This document shows positions 10,314-21,960 of a stretch of DNA of 64,000 bases, piece after piece. How positions within the stretch are numbered: the first letter of the stretch is position 1; the number at the start of each line of letters is the position of its first letter. The position numbers and the translations under genes were made by a program. Source of the stretch: Heterotrichella gracilis. Taxonomy: Eukaryota; Sar; Xanthophyceae; Tribonematales; Xanthonemataceae. The stretch is from positions 62,001 through 126,000 of the forward strand of contig JAULBX010002335.1 of assembly GCA_032358255.1 (NCBI GenBank), written 5' to 3'. The notes below the pieces were generated by a model that saw nothing but the letters and a program-made list of their open reading frames with translations, ran no database searches and was not told the origin of the DNA.

Positions 10314-13300
10314 CTATTGCTTCTTCCCCTCCTCCACAACCTCCCCTTCCTCCTCCTCCCTCCCTTCGCCCCCCTCGCACACCGCCCGAGAGGGGCAGCT
10401 CATGGGCACCCCCAGGAAGGGGAACGGCACCGGCAGCAGCGGCAGGTGCCACCGCTGGCCCCCACCCCCCACCCCCACCTCCACCACCTCCACCTCCCTC
10501 CCCTCCCCCAGCCCAAGCTGAGCCAGCTTCTCCGACAAAAGCGCCACCCTGTCCTCGCCAGTGTTTGGCTTCCTGCTCCACAAATAAGCTGCCATGAGCA
10601 GCGGGAGGTGGACCAAGCTGGCCCGGAACATGACCCGCGCCGAGCGCGCGCTAGGGCTCTGGTAGAACGCCGCGGCGGTGAGCGTGTACCCGCCCGTGAT
10701 GATGGCGGACTCGTAGGCAAAGGCAGGCGTGGTGAGGTCCATCCACACAGCCAGCATGCCTACGGGGTTGATTAGGAAATTTAAAATTGATAATGAGGGC
10801 CACCCAAGGAGATTTCACTAGGGCGGCAGCCCAACAGCCATCCCTGGGGCTTTTCCTCCTCCCAGGGTATAGCCAAATTGCATGTAGAACTCCAGTGCTC
10901 AATGCCACATGCATCCAAGCATGGCTGCGCATAGCACTAACCTGCATGTGCATGTGCTTGCCTGTTCAAAGCATCAAACCCAGGGGTCACCAAGCACAAA
11001 CATGCATGAGCAGGTGGCCCTAAGCTGGCGGGCGAGCAAACCTGATTCTCGTTGAACCCGCAGAAACCTAGCCGCAAAACCCTAACAGCAAAAGCCCCAG
11101 GACCTACCTAGCGGCAACAGGTAGGCGCAATTTCGGATGGCTGCAGCAGCAGTGCGCCTGCCGGATGGGTCAGCCAAAGACAGCATGCGGTACCCCCCGC
11201 GTGCGTAGTCGTCCTTGCACAGCCATGCCAGCGCCAGGAAGTGGGGCAGCTGCCAGAAGTACAGGACAGCGGCCAATAGGCCTGCGGGTGGTGGTTGCGA
11301 CTGGGTGGGGGTGGAGTGGCAATGGATGGCAACAGGTGTAACAATGGATGCATGCGGCACCAGGCGGGCGGAGTTACAAAAATCTAGCCAGCCCAGTGGT
11401 GCATATCGCATATGGGCTTGGCGGTGTGTACCCTAGTTACCAAGTCACCCTAAGTCACCACCCCTGCCCATTGCCTGACGCAAGATGACCTAGGTAGGGT
11501 TGCCAGCATTACCCTAGTCGCCCTAGGCACCCCCGCACCTGCTCCAAACTTTAGCTGCTTGAAACAAGCAAACCTAGCTGGCAGTGTGCACCTTAGTTTG
11601 TTGACCTATTCACCCCCGCACCTGCTCCAACCTCCAGGTTGCCTGATGCCGCCGCCCAGCCCATGAGCGGAGGTATGGCGCCCACCACCGCCCCCACCCA
11701 TGTGTTGGCCATGCTGATCTGCTTGAGGGGGGTGTACACAGCAGCATACAGCCCGATGTTGGCGGCGCCTAGGCTGGCGGTGAGGGGGTTGGTCTGCAGG
11801 GGGGCAGAAGGGGAGAGGGTGGTTAAGAAGGGGTTTTGGCTCATGAGTCGGGATGGATACGGGTGTGGGTACCGGTGAGTGTGTGGGTGGGGAGCATGTG
11901 GGCTGCGGATGATGGCTGTGGTTGCAAGTTGTGCTGTCTCGGGTTGCAAGGATATGGCCAGTGTACATGCAGTGGGTGTGGTGCCCACATGGGTCGAGCG
12001 TGATGCCCCAGCATATGCATGAAGCATTCCGTGACTGGGGTTGCCTGCATGTACCTTCAACCCACGTACACTACCGGTACTAAGGCACCCCAAGAACCAC
12101 TTCCCTGCCTTGTAACCGTTACTTGCTTGCTTGCATGCGTTCCAGCAGCTTGTGTTTGTAGTTCCAAAATAACATAACAGTGATGGACAGCCTGCCGCAT
12201 TTGGCAAAAAATAGCACAGCACTGTGATTACAGTTGTAATGAGTCACTAAATCGTGGTGTAAAAATTGTATCCATATGCAACCACTGTACAGGCCAGGAC
12301 TCCCACACCCGCCGTGCCACTACAACTATAAATCCTAGACCGTAAATCCCAAACCCTTACGCCCGCGAGGCCAGGCACCACAGCAAACCCTAAACCTATC
12401 CCAAACCCTAAGCGCACCCACCTTGTAGGCCAGGAGCCCCACCCCCGCAAGTCCAGTCACCACAGCAAAGCCTATCGCGTGCGCCCGCGTCACCCTCCCC
12501 GCCGGTAGCGGCCGGTTCATGGTCCGCTTCATCTTGCCGTCGTTCACAATTTCATACACCTGGTGGTGGGCGAGGGGGCATAGGCTCAGCGACTTTCAAT
12601 GGTGAATGGCAAGAAGGGCTTCCAAGACTTCGTGAGCAGTCATTCGGGTGGGAAAGATTTAGCAACATCCGTTTTTATGCTAGTCAGGTGGAGAAAGTAG
12701 GGAGGTGTCAGGCGATGGGTTTCAGCATAGTGTGGTGAAAAAAAATCCAACGAGCTCCAAATTCAACCAAATTGCCTACTGCACAACGTGCCGGCGGAGC
12801 ACAATCCATGCTGTGGGTGCGGGAACAAAACCCTAGTAGGAACCCCAGCAAAACCCTGCTTCCAAGCTAGACCCTACACGCCCTCCGACTATCCACAAAC
12901 CATTTCACAGCCATTTACGCACCTGGTTGAGCGTGTTGGCTGACGTTGCAGCGAGCATGGTGCCGAGGGACGTCCATCCCAAGCCAGCCCAATCCACCTG
13001 CGGCCCACTGCCTGCCACATAGCCAGCTGCTGCCGTGCTGACCACCAGACCACTGAGCCTGAACTTGGCCAGTCGCTTGTACACATCCACTAACTGCTTC
13101 AGGGATGTGGCTTGGACGCCCTTTCTGGCAGCAGCGGCTGTGGCCACGTGGTGCAGGGGTGTGGCTGCTGTGGACTGGGCTCGTAGGTGGAAGGCTGCTG
13201 GGGAGGAGGTGGAGGCCTGGCAGGAGGGGCTGGTTTGCTGCTGGAGGAACTTGGCGATGGGTGAGCCCGATGGAGGGGGTTGGGTAAATCGGAGCTTGGC

Positions 13301-13336
13301 CAAGGCTGTCACCAGGTCCTGGGCTGCCCTCCTCAT
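10314..13336 (-). CDS. COX10: Protoheme IX farnesyltransferase, mitochondrial (haem O synthase)
   Basis: Minus-strand exons are 13336-12923, 12559-12422, 11793-11622, 11281-11108 and 10759-10314, all in phase, giving 447 aa. COX10 attaches a farnesyl group to haem B, making haem O for cytochrome oxidase, in the mitochondrial inner membrane. The basic N-terminus ([17 protein letters not shown]) suits a mitochondrial presequence. Diagnostic motifs are [21 protein letters not shown], the polyprenyl-diphosphate/Mg site [20 protein letters not shown] followed by RPLPAGR, LYTPLK-like [27 protein letters not shown] and [12 protein letters not shown]. The tail is unusually acidic and ends [14 protein letters not shown]; the stop at 10316-10314 is accepted, but the last ~60 residues are not conserved. 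A decayed copy of the end of exon 2 lies in intron 2 (about 12247-12421). It is divergent from RPL13 with 759 bp between the start codons. Confidence 0.93.
12247..12421 (-). repeat. Decayed copies of the COX10 exon 2 end in its intron
   Basis: On the minus strand the intron repeats the coding segment [17 protein letters not shown] in degraded form, once as [14 protein letters not shown] and again as [11 protein letters not shown]. These copies sit next to CCCTAAACC-type motifs. Confidence 0.7.
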
Positions 13337-14095
13337 GGTGGTGCACTGTTTGGTATGGAGTTGGTTCAAATATGGGGAGGGGTATTACGGAGATAAACAC
13401 ATCGGAGGGATGGTAACGACTGGTTTTCTTTACTTAAGTACTTCAGAGCTAGTTGTCATCCTGTCAACGAAGCCCTGGTGGCATTGCAACTGCCATGGCC
13501 ACCACACCCCATGCGGGCCACCCAGGGCTGTAGTGGTTAAGGAGCCTGTAGATGCTGCTCGGGTCAAAAATCCTGAAAAAGGAAAGGAACTTTCTTCCTG
13601 GTCCACTGCTTTGGATGGACGATATGGGTGCAGCCTGTTCAGTGTGTGCGTTGTGGGGTTTCTATTGCATCCAAGCCAGGCAAACCCACACAGCTGCGGC
13701 ACCGTGGCAGCCACCGTACACCACACGCAGCAGTCAGCAAAGACGATGAGAGGGTTGGCACAAGTTTCAGCCTTACCTCTGATACATCTCGAGGTTCGGA
13801 GACGTGCCTCGGCGGGCAAACGGCGGTCGACCCACTGCCACCACCGTTCCCGCCGATATTGAACCTCCCCGTTCTTCTAATCACCCTCTCTCAACGTTTC
13901 TGCTGTACTTTTAGTCTGGCCTGCCCACTTGCGTCTCCCTCTTTCAAGTTGGCGGCTGCCATCCAGGGATCGCAGGTAAGGCTCGCGGGCAGCTGGACCG
14001 TTTCGGCGTCATATTACAGGTCCCAAACGTGGGTTTCGTTCGTCTGTTTGCCGCTGACGGCGCTCGGTGGCTGCTGTAGGGGGCAGTAGGTCAAG
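13337..14095. promoter_or_regulatory. Divergent intergenic region between COX10 and RPL13
   Basis: The 759 bp between the two start codons must hold both promoters and both 5' UTRs. The last ~200 bp before the RPL13 ATG are pyrimidine-rich (TCTCTCAACG, TTTCTGC, CTCCCTCTTTC), as is usual for ribosomal protein gene leaders. A leader intron is possible but not resolved. No TATA box was identified. Confidence 0.45.
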
Positions 14096-17083
14096 ATGGT
14101 GCGCCACAACAACGTCATCCCAAACCAGCACTTTAAGAAGAAGTGGCAGTTCTACGTCAAGACCTGGTTCAACCAGCCGGGCCGGAAGCAGAAGAGGCGC
14201 GATGGTGAGCCTCCCTTCCCTCCAAAACCACCTTTCGCTCCCATCTTTCCGCTCTACGGCGAGGTCTCATCCCCATGTCTCATTTCCCATTTCTGTCGTG
14301 CAGCCCGTGCCGAGAAGGCCACCAAGGTGTTCCCCAGGCCCGCCTCCGGCGCCCTGAGGCCCGTGGTCCACTCACAGACCGTCAAGTACAACAGCAAGAA
14401 GCGCCTGGGCAGGGGATTCACCCTGGAGGAGCTCAAGGTATGCCATTTTTCGCTCCATCCCATCCCCATGGCATCCATCCCAATGCATCCATATGCACCC
14501 GTAGCAGCATCAGCACCCGTCATGGTGGTATTTACTGTGGTTTGCTGGCCTGTATTTTGCAGGAGGCTGGTGTGCCCGCCAAGCTGGCGCCCACCATCGG
14601 GATTGCAGTGGACCACCGCAGGCAAAACCGGTCGCTGGAGGGTCTCCAGGTGAGGCAACCTGCACCCTGCACCCAGCCACACATGCACGCGCCACCCCCT
14701 GCGCAGCCCTTTCACAGCTTGCACCTCATAGCAATGCTACCTCCTGGCGCCTGGCAGCATGCGGCACACAGCGCGCAGCTACCCCAACAGCAGCCGGCAT
14801 GGCGATGGGTTGGTAGGGGTTTTCCAACCATGGGTGGAGCCCCAGGTTCAGCTGTCAGGACGGGCCAGGGGGTTGTGGGGAGTTGCGTGCACACTAGTCG
14901 ATGGGTGACAGCCGTCCCGCGCTAGTGGGCAGTTCTTGGTGGCAGCAGCACGCAGCAGCTGCGGGTATGGCTTCAGCAGCCCAGGCAGTTGTGATCAATG
15001 GGCAGTCAGAGGCGATGTGCAGATTTGAGTCACAGGAGCCTGTGCACGTGCACCCAGGCTCGTGGCTGGCTGGTACTGGCAGGGTCACTTTCAGCCAATG
15101 GCAGCCCTCTCGCCGCCAGTGCCACAGTGTTGCGCTGCCAGCCCAGCTGTTTAGGGTCTTTGGTGTGTGGTTTAGGGTTTGACAGTGTTGTGCCGCCAGT
15201 CCAGCCGCCAGCTGCACTGCCACCATGTTTACATCCCCCATGTACTTCAGCACACCATGCCACCCCCATGCATATGCAGCCAAGTGGTGCCTCCCACAAC
15301 CCATGCAGTTTGTTTCCTCGTCAAACCACTTGCGTCCCAACAGCATACGCTTGAGGGTTTCTCCCGCACACCCCGCCCTGCACAGGGACGTTGCCCGACC
15401 AAACCCATACCACAGCCTGCTGGTCCCCTCCCCTGAATCCTTAACCCCAAGCCCTAAACCATAAACCCTCCGATTCCCGCTCCGCAGGAGAATGTTGCCC
15501 GGCTGAAGGAGTACCGCAGCAAGCTGGTGCTCTTCCCCCGCCGCGCCAACAAGCCCAAGGCGGGCGACTCCACCGCTGAGGAGCTGGCCACCGCCTCGCA
15601 GCTGACCGGGAAGCTGATGCCCATCACCGGCGTCAAGCACGTGCTGGAGAAGGTGGCGCTCACGGAGGACATCAAGGTGAGCAGCGGAGGGTTTGGGATT
15701 CTACTTGTAGGGTTTAAGGTTAGTTTATTCTATAGTTTGGGGTTTAGGATGCGTTGGAGAAGGTGGCGCCCACGGAGGACATGAAGGTGAGCAGGGTATA
15801 CTGGGTCTAGTGCTTTCCCCCTTCATTTTTGGGTTTCAGGTATGGGTGCGTTGGAGGTGATGTCGCTGACAGAGGACATCAAGATGAAGAGGAGGCTTTG
15901 GTGGACTGCTTGGAAGTCAGGTTTAGGTTCCAGGGATTTGAGGTGCACCGGAGGAGGTGGCACAGATGGGGGACGAGAGGGTGGTGTGGCGGTAGGGTCT
16001 AAAGGGGTTAGGGTGCACCAGCAGGCTGCTGCCCATCACTGGCGTCAAGCAGGGGCTGGGCAAGGTGACGCTGACGGAGGGCATCAAGGAGAGCAGAGAG
16101 GGTATGGGATGCTACTTTAGTCCATATTAGGCCTGGGGTTGAGGGTGCACTGGACAAGGTGGCGCTGACGGAGGGCAATCAGGGGAGCAAGAGGGGCATG
16201 GTATCGATAGCATGGATATGTAGGGGTTGTCAAGGTGCAGTAATGGGTGTATCGACTAGGCAGCGGGGGTTTTGGAGGAGGGAGGGGGTATACTGCAGGG
16301 GGGTATTGTATGCGCCAGGGTGGCAAGGGCTCCGGCACTGGTTGCGGGTGTGGGGTGCGTGTGGGGGTATTAGGCCGATGTATGAAGTCCTAACCACTGG
16401 CAGGAAGCCTTGGCTCTTGTACGGGGGTGAGGTACACCCAGGCATGCCTGAACCATGGATGAGGATAGATGGATTAGACTATGGCTTTATAGCTGGAATG
16501 CAGATGCATGCGTATGGGGCCAGTTTAATAGAGCATCCCAGGAACGCATGTGTTCTTGACGCACCCCTCGCCTAGGGGAAAGCCTGCTGCTGAGGCAGGT
16601 CATGCACCCGTTTGCTTTGTTAGGGTCAGGTTATAGGGTTGGGGAGGTGGTGCTTGGGGGGTGGGGAGCGGTTTTGGTCCGTGTGTGCATATTGGCAGGG
16701 ATGTGGGCGGTGGGGTGGAAGGGGGGAAGCCAAGGACTGGGTGGCTACGGGCAGCACCTTGAGTGTGGGTGGTGCGGCATGTGTGCGGATGGTACGGGTG
16801 CAATCAGCAATTGCAAGTGCAGGCACGCATGGGCCGTTGCATTGCAGTCCACGCTGAGCATGCGGCCAGTGCGTTGGCGTTCGCTTCGACGTGTGCTTTA
16901 CACGGTCCATCAGCGATTGTTAGATTGTTGTGTCCAACCGCCTCTTTACCCACCCCCTCACCCGCTGCGCAGTCCAACAAGGCCTACTACACCCTCCGCC
17001 TGGAGCGCGTGAACAAGAAGATGGCTGGCCTCAGGGCAAAGAGGGCGGCAGAGGCGGCAGCAGAGGACAAGGACAAGGCATAA
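14096..17083 (+). CDS. RPL13: 60S ribosomal protein L13 (eL13)
   Basis: Exons are 14096-14204, 14304-14437, 14563-14649, 15488-15676 and 16973-17083, all phase-consistent, encoding 209 aa, the family's normal length. The protein is a cytosolic large-subunit component. Near-universal eL13 motifs appear in order: [92 protein letters not shown] and a Lys/Ala-rich C-terminus ([14 protein letters not shown]). The fourth intron is very long (1,296 bp) and carries four decayed copies of the 3' end of exon 4. No frame damage is seen. Confidence 0.97.
15749..16195 (+). repeat. Four decayed copies of the RPL13 exon 4 end
   Basis: The real exon end ([11 protein letters not shown] plus a GTGAGCAG donor, ending at 15676) is followed in the intron by copies at about 15749-15797, 15847-15890, 16021-16095 and 16146-16195. 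The third copy also includes the upstream LLPITGVKQ part. The copies diverge progressively, and only the first keeps a GTGAGCAG donor. Confidence 0.85.
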
Positions 17084-17200
17084 GCGCCCAAGTCCCTGGT
17101 CGCCTCTCGAGCTGTTTGCTGGGGCTGTTGTGTGCTTTGATTGTGGGCACCCACGGGGTCTCCTTGGTGTGATTGTGATGGCGGCTGTGGCAGCTGTGTG

Positions 17201-17224
17201 CCGGCGCGCGCCGGCGCGCGCCGG
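17201..17224. repeat. 24-bp perfect GC palindrome in the RPL13 3' UTR
   Basis: Two CCGGCGCGCG units plus CCGG form a perfect self-complementary sequence, 118 nt after the RPL13 stop and just before a TGTAA motif. Confidence 0.9.
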
Positions 17225-17227
17225 CTG

Positions 17228-17232
17228 TGTAA
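17228..17232 (+). promoter_or_regulatory. Candidate chlorophyte-type poly(A) signal TGTAA for RPL13
   Basis: TGTAA is the common green-algal polyadenylation signal. This copy lies about 145 nt after the RPL13 stop codon and immediately after the GC palindrome. It is assigned by position and motif only. Confidence 0.45.
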
Positions 17233-17935
17233 TACAAATTTCGCCGTGTCTCTGGAAAGCTGTTGGCAGTTTGCCTTGGCCAGGCAGTGGTCTGGTCTCT
17301 CCTGGTTGTCACCAAAACCCTAAACCCTAACCAGTGGTCCCGCCTGGGGCGCCTCGGCTGCTGGCAGGAAAGCTCCTGGCTGTGGGCATGCATTGCAAGA
17401 TGTTGCCTCCCATGAGGACATCGACATGATATCAAAGACGAGACTAGCCTAGAATTGCTGCTCCACATGCGCGGTTGCTCATTCAGTATAGACGGCCCAG
17501 GCTGAGCACTGCTGTCACACACTGTCAGCATGCTGTGCACAATCTCATAAAAAAATATGACTGATTTAGGGGGTTCAAGGAGTCTGAAAGAGCGTGCATG
17601 CATCACCATAATGACACCACTGTGACAGGAAAATGCGCCGTCTAGCCACTCCCCAACGATGTTATGACCACAGAACGCATGATAATTTATTGTTTGGTAA
17701 CAAAAAAATAAATTGCGAATACGAGCCGACGTTTCATATTGATAAACTGCAGCCTCCAGTGTGGCACCTGCATGCATTAGTCTCTCTGTTTGGGCCAATA
17801 AGGGAGGCTGACGCCTGAATCAGTATCTGAGATTGAGTCAAAACTTTTCTAAAAATATCAAGTATCACGTATTTCAACAAACAACATGTCATTGACCGTC
17901 ACCACCACCCATGCATGGCGCACATGCATCTGGTG
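17233..17935. other. Intergenic, no supported gene
   Basis: The region lies between the convergent RPL13 and F-box genes. A long minus-strand open frame (17031-17798) overlaps the antisense of RPL13 exon 5 and has no recognisable domain, so it is not called. Confidence 0.5.
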
Positions 17936-19203
17936 CTAGGACCCCCAGGCCGCAGCAGTGCGCAGCCACGCGCAGCACCGCTCCTGCTCCTCCCTCGCCT
18001 CCTGCACCCGGCCGGCATCTGACACAGTGCCCGGGTCAGCTCGTTGCACCGTGATCACCACAACGCTGCCATCCTCATCCACCGTCATGATGTACTCCCC
18101 CTGCCGCCCCTTGACTGTCACCCCCTCGCCATTCGTGGCGCAGTGCCACCCCCGCCGCGGATGCGCAGGTCCAGGTGCAGCGGCCACTCAAGCTGCACGC
18201 CCTGCCCCTCCCCGGTGTCCAACCTCGTGAGGTGGGGCATGACTGGTAACACGAGATCCTCCTGCAGACCGCCCACCATGATCTGCTGGAGGGCTGTGAG
18301 GCTGGCCAGCGCGGGGGACACGTCCTGCGTGGTCTCGCTGTGTAGCTGCAGGGATGTGAGGTGGACAAGGTCTGGAAGGAGCGCCAGGGCATCTACTTCC
18401 AAGTGGAGGAGGGCCAGGCTCTGTAGCGAGGTGGGGAGGCTGCCAGGCTCAATATCCAGGTGGTAGCCATTCACAGTTAAACTGTTGCTGGGTGAGCTGA
18501 CGCAAAGAGGTGCCCACGGTGGACTCCTGTTGCAAATCTCCGATGTGGTCTAACTCCAGGCTGGTGAGTGCAGGCTGGTGGGCGAGCATGGGGCTACAGT
18601 CTGCCCGTTCAGCACCACCGTTGCAGAGCCCAGCTTGGGAAGGCAGGGCAGCTCCGGCCACCAGTGGCGGCTGCCGGAAGGGTGCCTGACGTGGAGGTCG
18701 AGCTTCTCCAGATTCACCAGCGCTGACATGGCAGGCATGCACCGCGCCACCTGCTTCGGGGTGCAGAGGAGGTGGAGGTCCAGGCGAATCAGTAAGGTGA
18801 GCCGGAAACTAACCTCGAGCAGCTGTCCCGCAGTTTTCCCGCTGTACTCGTCATCAATTAAGTACAAGGCGCTCAGGCAGGCTGGGTTGAGGCTCTTGAG
18901 CAGCTGCAGCATGACATGTGGGTCGCCGTTGATGCCAGTGAGGGACGTTGTGGCTCCCAGCCTGGGGCCCAGCCAATTAACAACCCGCCAGCTGAGGGGC
19001 GGGCAACAGATGTGCTCCCACGCCGCGCTGGGGACTGCCAGGGCCTGGCGCCAGCGCCTGCACACCAGCTGCAGCTGCACTTTGCGCTGGGTGAAGTGGA
19101 GGGACTGGCCGGTGAACGGCAGCGGCCCGATGATGCGCTGCAGCAGGTGGTCTGGGAGGGAGTGTATCGGGCACACCACCCGCTCGCCGCGGCCCCTGGT
19201 CAT
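17936..19203 (-). pseudogene. F-box / leucine-rich-repeat protein gene with three frame breaks
   Basis: From the ATG at 19203 the protein has an F-box (SLPDHLLQRIIGPL near residue 13, then LVCRRWRQALAVPSAAWEHI), as in substrate receptors of SCF ubiquitin ligases. A leucine-rich region follows. The frame then changes three times without plausible splice sites. Near 18600 one frame ends after VVLNGQTVAP and the LRR pattern continues as HQPALTSLELDHIGD in another. Near 18475 it moves to NGYHLDIEPGSLPTSLQSL. Near 18150, in a G run, it moves to a third stretch ending in VDEDGSVVVITVQRAD. LRR periodicity is preserved across the breaks. It is therefore either a young pseudogene or an intact gene with assembly indels, since two of the sites are next to C or G runs. 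No introns are seen. Confidence 0.6.
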
Positions 19204-19236
19204 TGCTACTCGTGATTGGTCACTGGCGGGTGACAC

Positions 19237-20340
19237 CTACAGGACAATGAGATAGTCAACGTGTGTGCCAGCACCCCATGGTAACCGTGGTACTCTACTG
19301 TGGTGCGGTAGTGCAATCCTCAGTAACAACCCTTGTAGGCGCCACTCTGCATGTATGCGGCTGCTTGTGCCTATGTAGTACGCATATGCGCAGCGCTTGG
19401 GTGACCAATTGTGCGGTGTGGTAGTCAAACATCATCGTGACATATGCAGCCTGGTGAGGTAGTTCAAAAATTGTGCAAGGCACCATGAGAAACCAGGCTA
19501 GTGAGCCAAAGTGGCCACGGGCTGAGATGCCCACTACGCATATATGCATCACGCGGGTGACGCCTTGTGAGGTGGAAGGCATAATAACGCCCTGGCAAGC
19601 GTGTGGTACCTTGTTTCAGGGGCCAAGTCCAGGCGGCCCAAAGAGTCGACTCGAGGTGGGACCTGGAGGCTATCAAGGGCTGTTATCGTTACCTGCGTTA
19701 CAGCGCAGGATAACGTAAGTGACAGGGGAAGCAAGCGGGTTGAAGGGATACAAGCAAGAAATGCATGCATGCACAAAATTTGCATGCATATATTCACTGT
19801 AGAATCGCTAATTCACGGTATGTATACTTGTTAAACAGACGCAAACGCCAGTTTTGCAACGGAGTGCTTATACCCGTGGGTTATGGCTATATAGCAACTG
19901 CACGAAGCCGCACTTAGGCTTGTTATAACCTGCTTGCCCGCTGTTCCCGGTGACACACTCCCCTGGAGACGCTCATGGAATCAAACAGACCGTCTAGACG
20001 TGGGTTTCCTTCAAAGCAGCAACCAAAAGGACGAGACAGAGCAAAGCTATCTATCCAGAGTTTGTTGCCCACGGCTAGTATCTGAAATCGTTCCCCCCAT
20101 TCCAGTCACATTCAGCATTGCCAGCCCACCACATAATGGCAGCGGCTCTAGCCCAGAGTGTGGGTAGGCCCAACAGGCCTCTTCAGTCCTGGCCCTCTGC
20201 TCAAACGGACCGTCTCCCTGTGCGAGGTATGGTGGCTGGTGTTCACAAGTACCATGCTGGTGTGCCTACCCTTCCGGTGGTGGGTGTTCGCTAGAGCTGC
20301 CAGCCTAAGTCGCTCTTGCGTGAACCACAGCAGGCACTGT
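19237..20340. other. Intergenic, no supported gene
   Basis: The region lies between the divergent F-box relic and member A of the coiled-coil family. Only short ORFs are present. The 5' exons of member A may begin near its right end. Confidence 0.45.
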
Positions 20341-21777
20341 GCGCATCACACGCAGCTATGACGCAGCTGTGGTGCACCGCCTTCGACGGCGGGATGCTGT
20401 GGCTGCAGGAGGTTTTGGTGAGCACCTTCCCCTGGTAGTAGCGGCCCTGTCAAACTGCCAGGCCCTCACAACAGTGCGCTAACCACCCTTTCTCTCACCA
20501 GTGGCAGGAACAGCCGTAAGAGAGCTTGCTGAGAGCTGCCCAACAAAGCTGACCAAGCCAGGAGGGCTTGAAGGGCACTGCACTGAGGTACCGGTGAGTG
20601 CACCGTGCACCTCTCCGCAGGAACAGCACACCTGGTTTGGTCCGCCCTGCCTGGTGCTTTTGCAGCAGCTGTGGTTGCTTGTGTTCCACCTCTACCCACG
20701 CGCTTGTCTGTGTTGCACAGCAGCCATACCTGGGGACCTCTTGGCTCCACAAGCTGCTGCGAAGCCTGGTGTGCTTGGTCGTACTGGTGGTGGCGATTGC
20801 CTTTGGAACCCTGGCGCGTCCCGGTGTGGCCAAAGCTGGCTGGTTTGGTGAGTGCAATGCCTGATAAAGCGGCCTTATAGTACCAGGATCAGGGACCAAA
20901 TTCCCTGCCTGACCGTTATGCAGCACAGCACACACCCTTGACCAGCTTTGGTACCTACCTGATAACCTGTGCCAGCAGTTCCTTTGCCTTCACATCTTCT
21001 TACCTGGGCGACTTGTTGCTTGGCATCCTTGAAGTGCTCCCATGCCAAGCAAGCACCGGTGCGTGCTGTGCCAGCCTGTGATGCGCGTCCCTGTACCATG
21101 GCAGGTGGCGCGCAGTCTGCACAGGTCACCCGCTTGCGGAGGTTAGTTGCAAAGCTAAGGAAGGACAGGGATTCGGCGATAAGGGTGATAAGGATTAAGG
21201 ATGAGACGATTCAGGCCAAGGACGAGCTGATTAAGCTCAAGGAAGAGGTGATTAAAACCAGGGATGAGAGGATTAAGGCCCAGGATGAGCTCATTAAGAT
21301 CAATAATACGAAATTTAAAGCCAAGGATGAGACAATTTACACCAATAAGGTGACCTGCTGTCTTCAGTATTGTCTTGCCCCTGTGAGCCTGTCCCCTTGC
21401 CACCGCAATAAAACCCACTCTCTGTTCAGGAGATCGCTGCGTTGGCCAGCCCAAGACACACGCTGCCAGGGCATCCCCTCAGGTGACCTGCTGTGCATGG
21501 TAGTGCGCTGTCATTTTGAATCTGACCCTTGCAGTCATAACCAAGCCCACTGCTCCTTCAGGATGTCCACCCATTGGTGTTGTTGCTGGCGATGGTTATA
21601 ATTATACCATCATGCGTATGTATCTTGGGTATTTATGCAAGACACCATCAGATGTCTGTTGCCTCGAGACTAAACCCTGGCAACAGCCCCGAGTCGCAAG
21701 GTTGCAATTGCAAGCAGGGTGAAACGCAGGCTGTGCCAGGTGCGATTTTGTTTTTGAGAATCACACTTGAACAATAG
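20341..21777 (+). CDS. Coiled-coil/membrane protein, family member A (unrecognised family)
   Basis: The gene model is supported by alignment with member B at 62.6-63.6 kb. Phase-consistent exons are a 5' exon ending at 20417 (start unresolved), 20502-20593, 20721-20847, 20976-21349 and 21562-21777. The third exon encodes a first hydrophobic span (LVCLVVLVVAIAFGTLARPG) after HKLLRS. The fourth encodes KQAPVRAVPACDA and then about seven near-perfect heptads of the type KDExIxA (for example IKDETIQAKDELIKLKEEV), a charged coiled coil. The last encodes a second span (LVLLLAMVIIIPSCVCIL) and a tail with the signature NSPESQGCNCKQGE. An alternative middle exon (about 21448-21497) fits the splice rules but is 50 nt long, would shift the frame, and is absent from B. 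Function unknown; the architecture suggests a membrane-anchored coiled-coil protein. Confidence 0.55.
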
Positions 21778-21910
21778 TCCCATTTTCATGGCTACAACAG
21801 CTTCAAATATTTTGATATAGAATGCATTTTCCAGAAGCAGTGACTGGACGATACTATCTGTCCAGTTTCTACTACTGACGGAGGGCGTTCGTGTTGCCTA
21901 TTTTGCAGGA
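21561..21910 (+). other. Terminal-exon block shared with members B and C, plus downstream homology
   Basis: Beyond the stop codon, similarity to member B continues through the TTGCAGGAAAGTGAGAGGGA segment at about 21900. In B the equivalent block (63779-63906) starts after a good acceptor and stays open as EGEREQNAFQQSEDIFNNW. In A it hits a stop after eight codons. This could be an alternative last exon that has decayed in A. Confidence 0.35.
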
Positions 21911-21960
21911 AAGTGAGAGGGAGCAGCTGCTGTAAGATCAGTTTTTCAGCAATTAGGGCC

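Noticed and set aside
13035-13862. 275-residue plus-strand open frame
   Set aside because: It is antisense to COX10 exon 1; the COX10 frame is unambiguous.
14894-15640. 248-residue minus-strand open frame
   Set aside because: It is antisense to RPL13 exon 4 and its intron, has no recognisable domain, and the real coding strand is certain.
17031-17798. 255-residue minus-strand open frame
   Set aside because: It overlaps the antisense of RPL13 exon 5 and its 3' UTR; composition and lack of motifs give no support.
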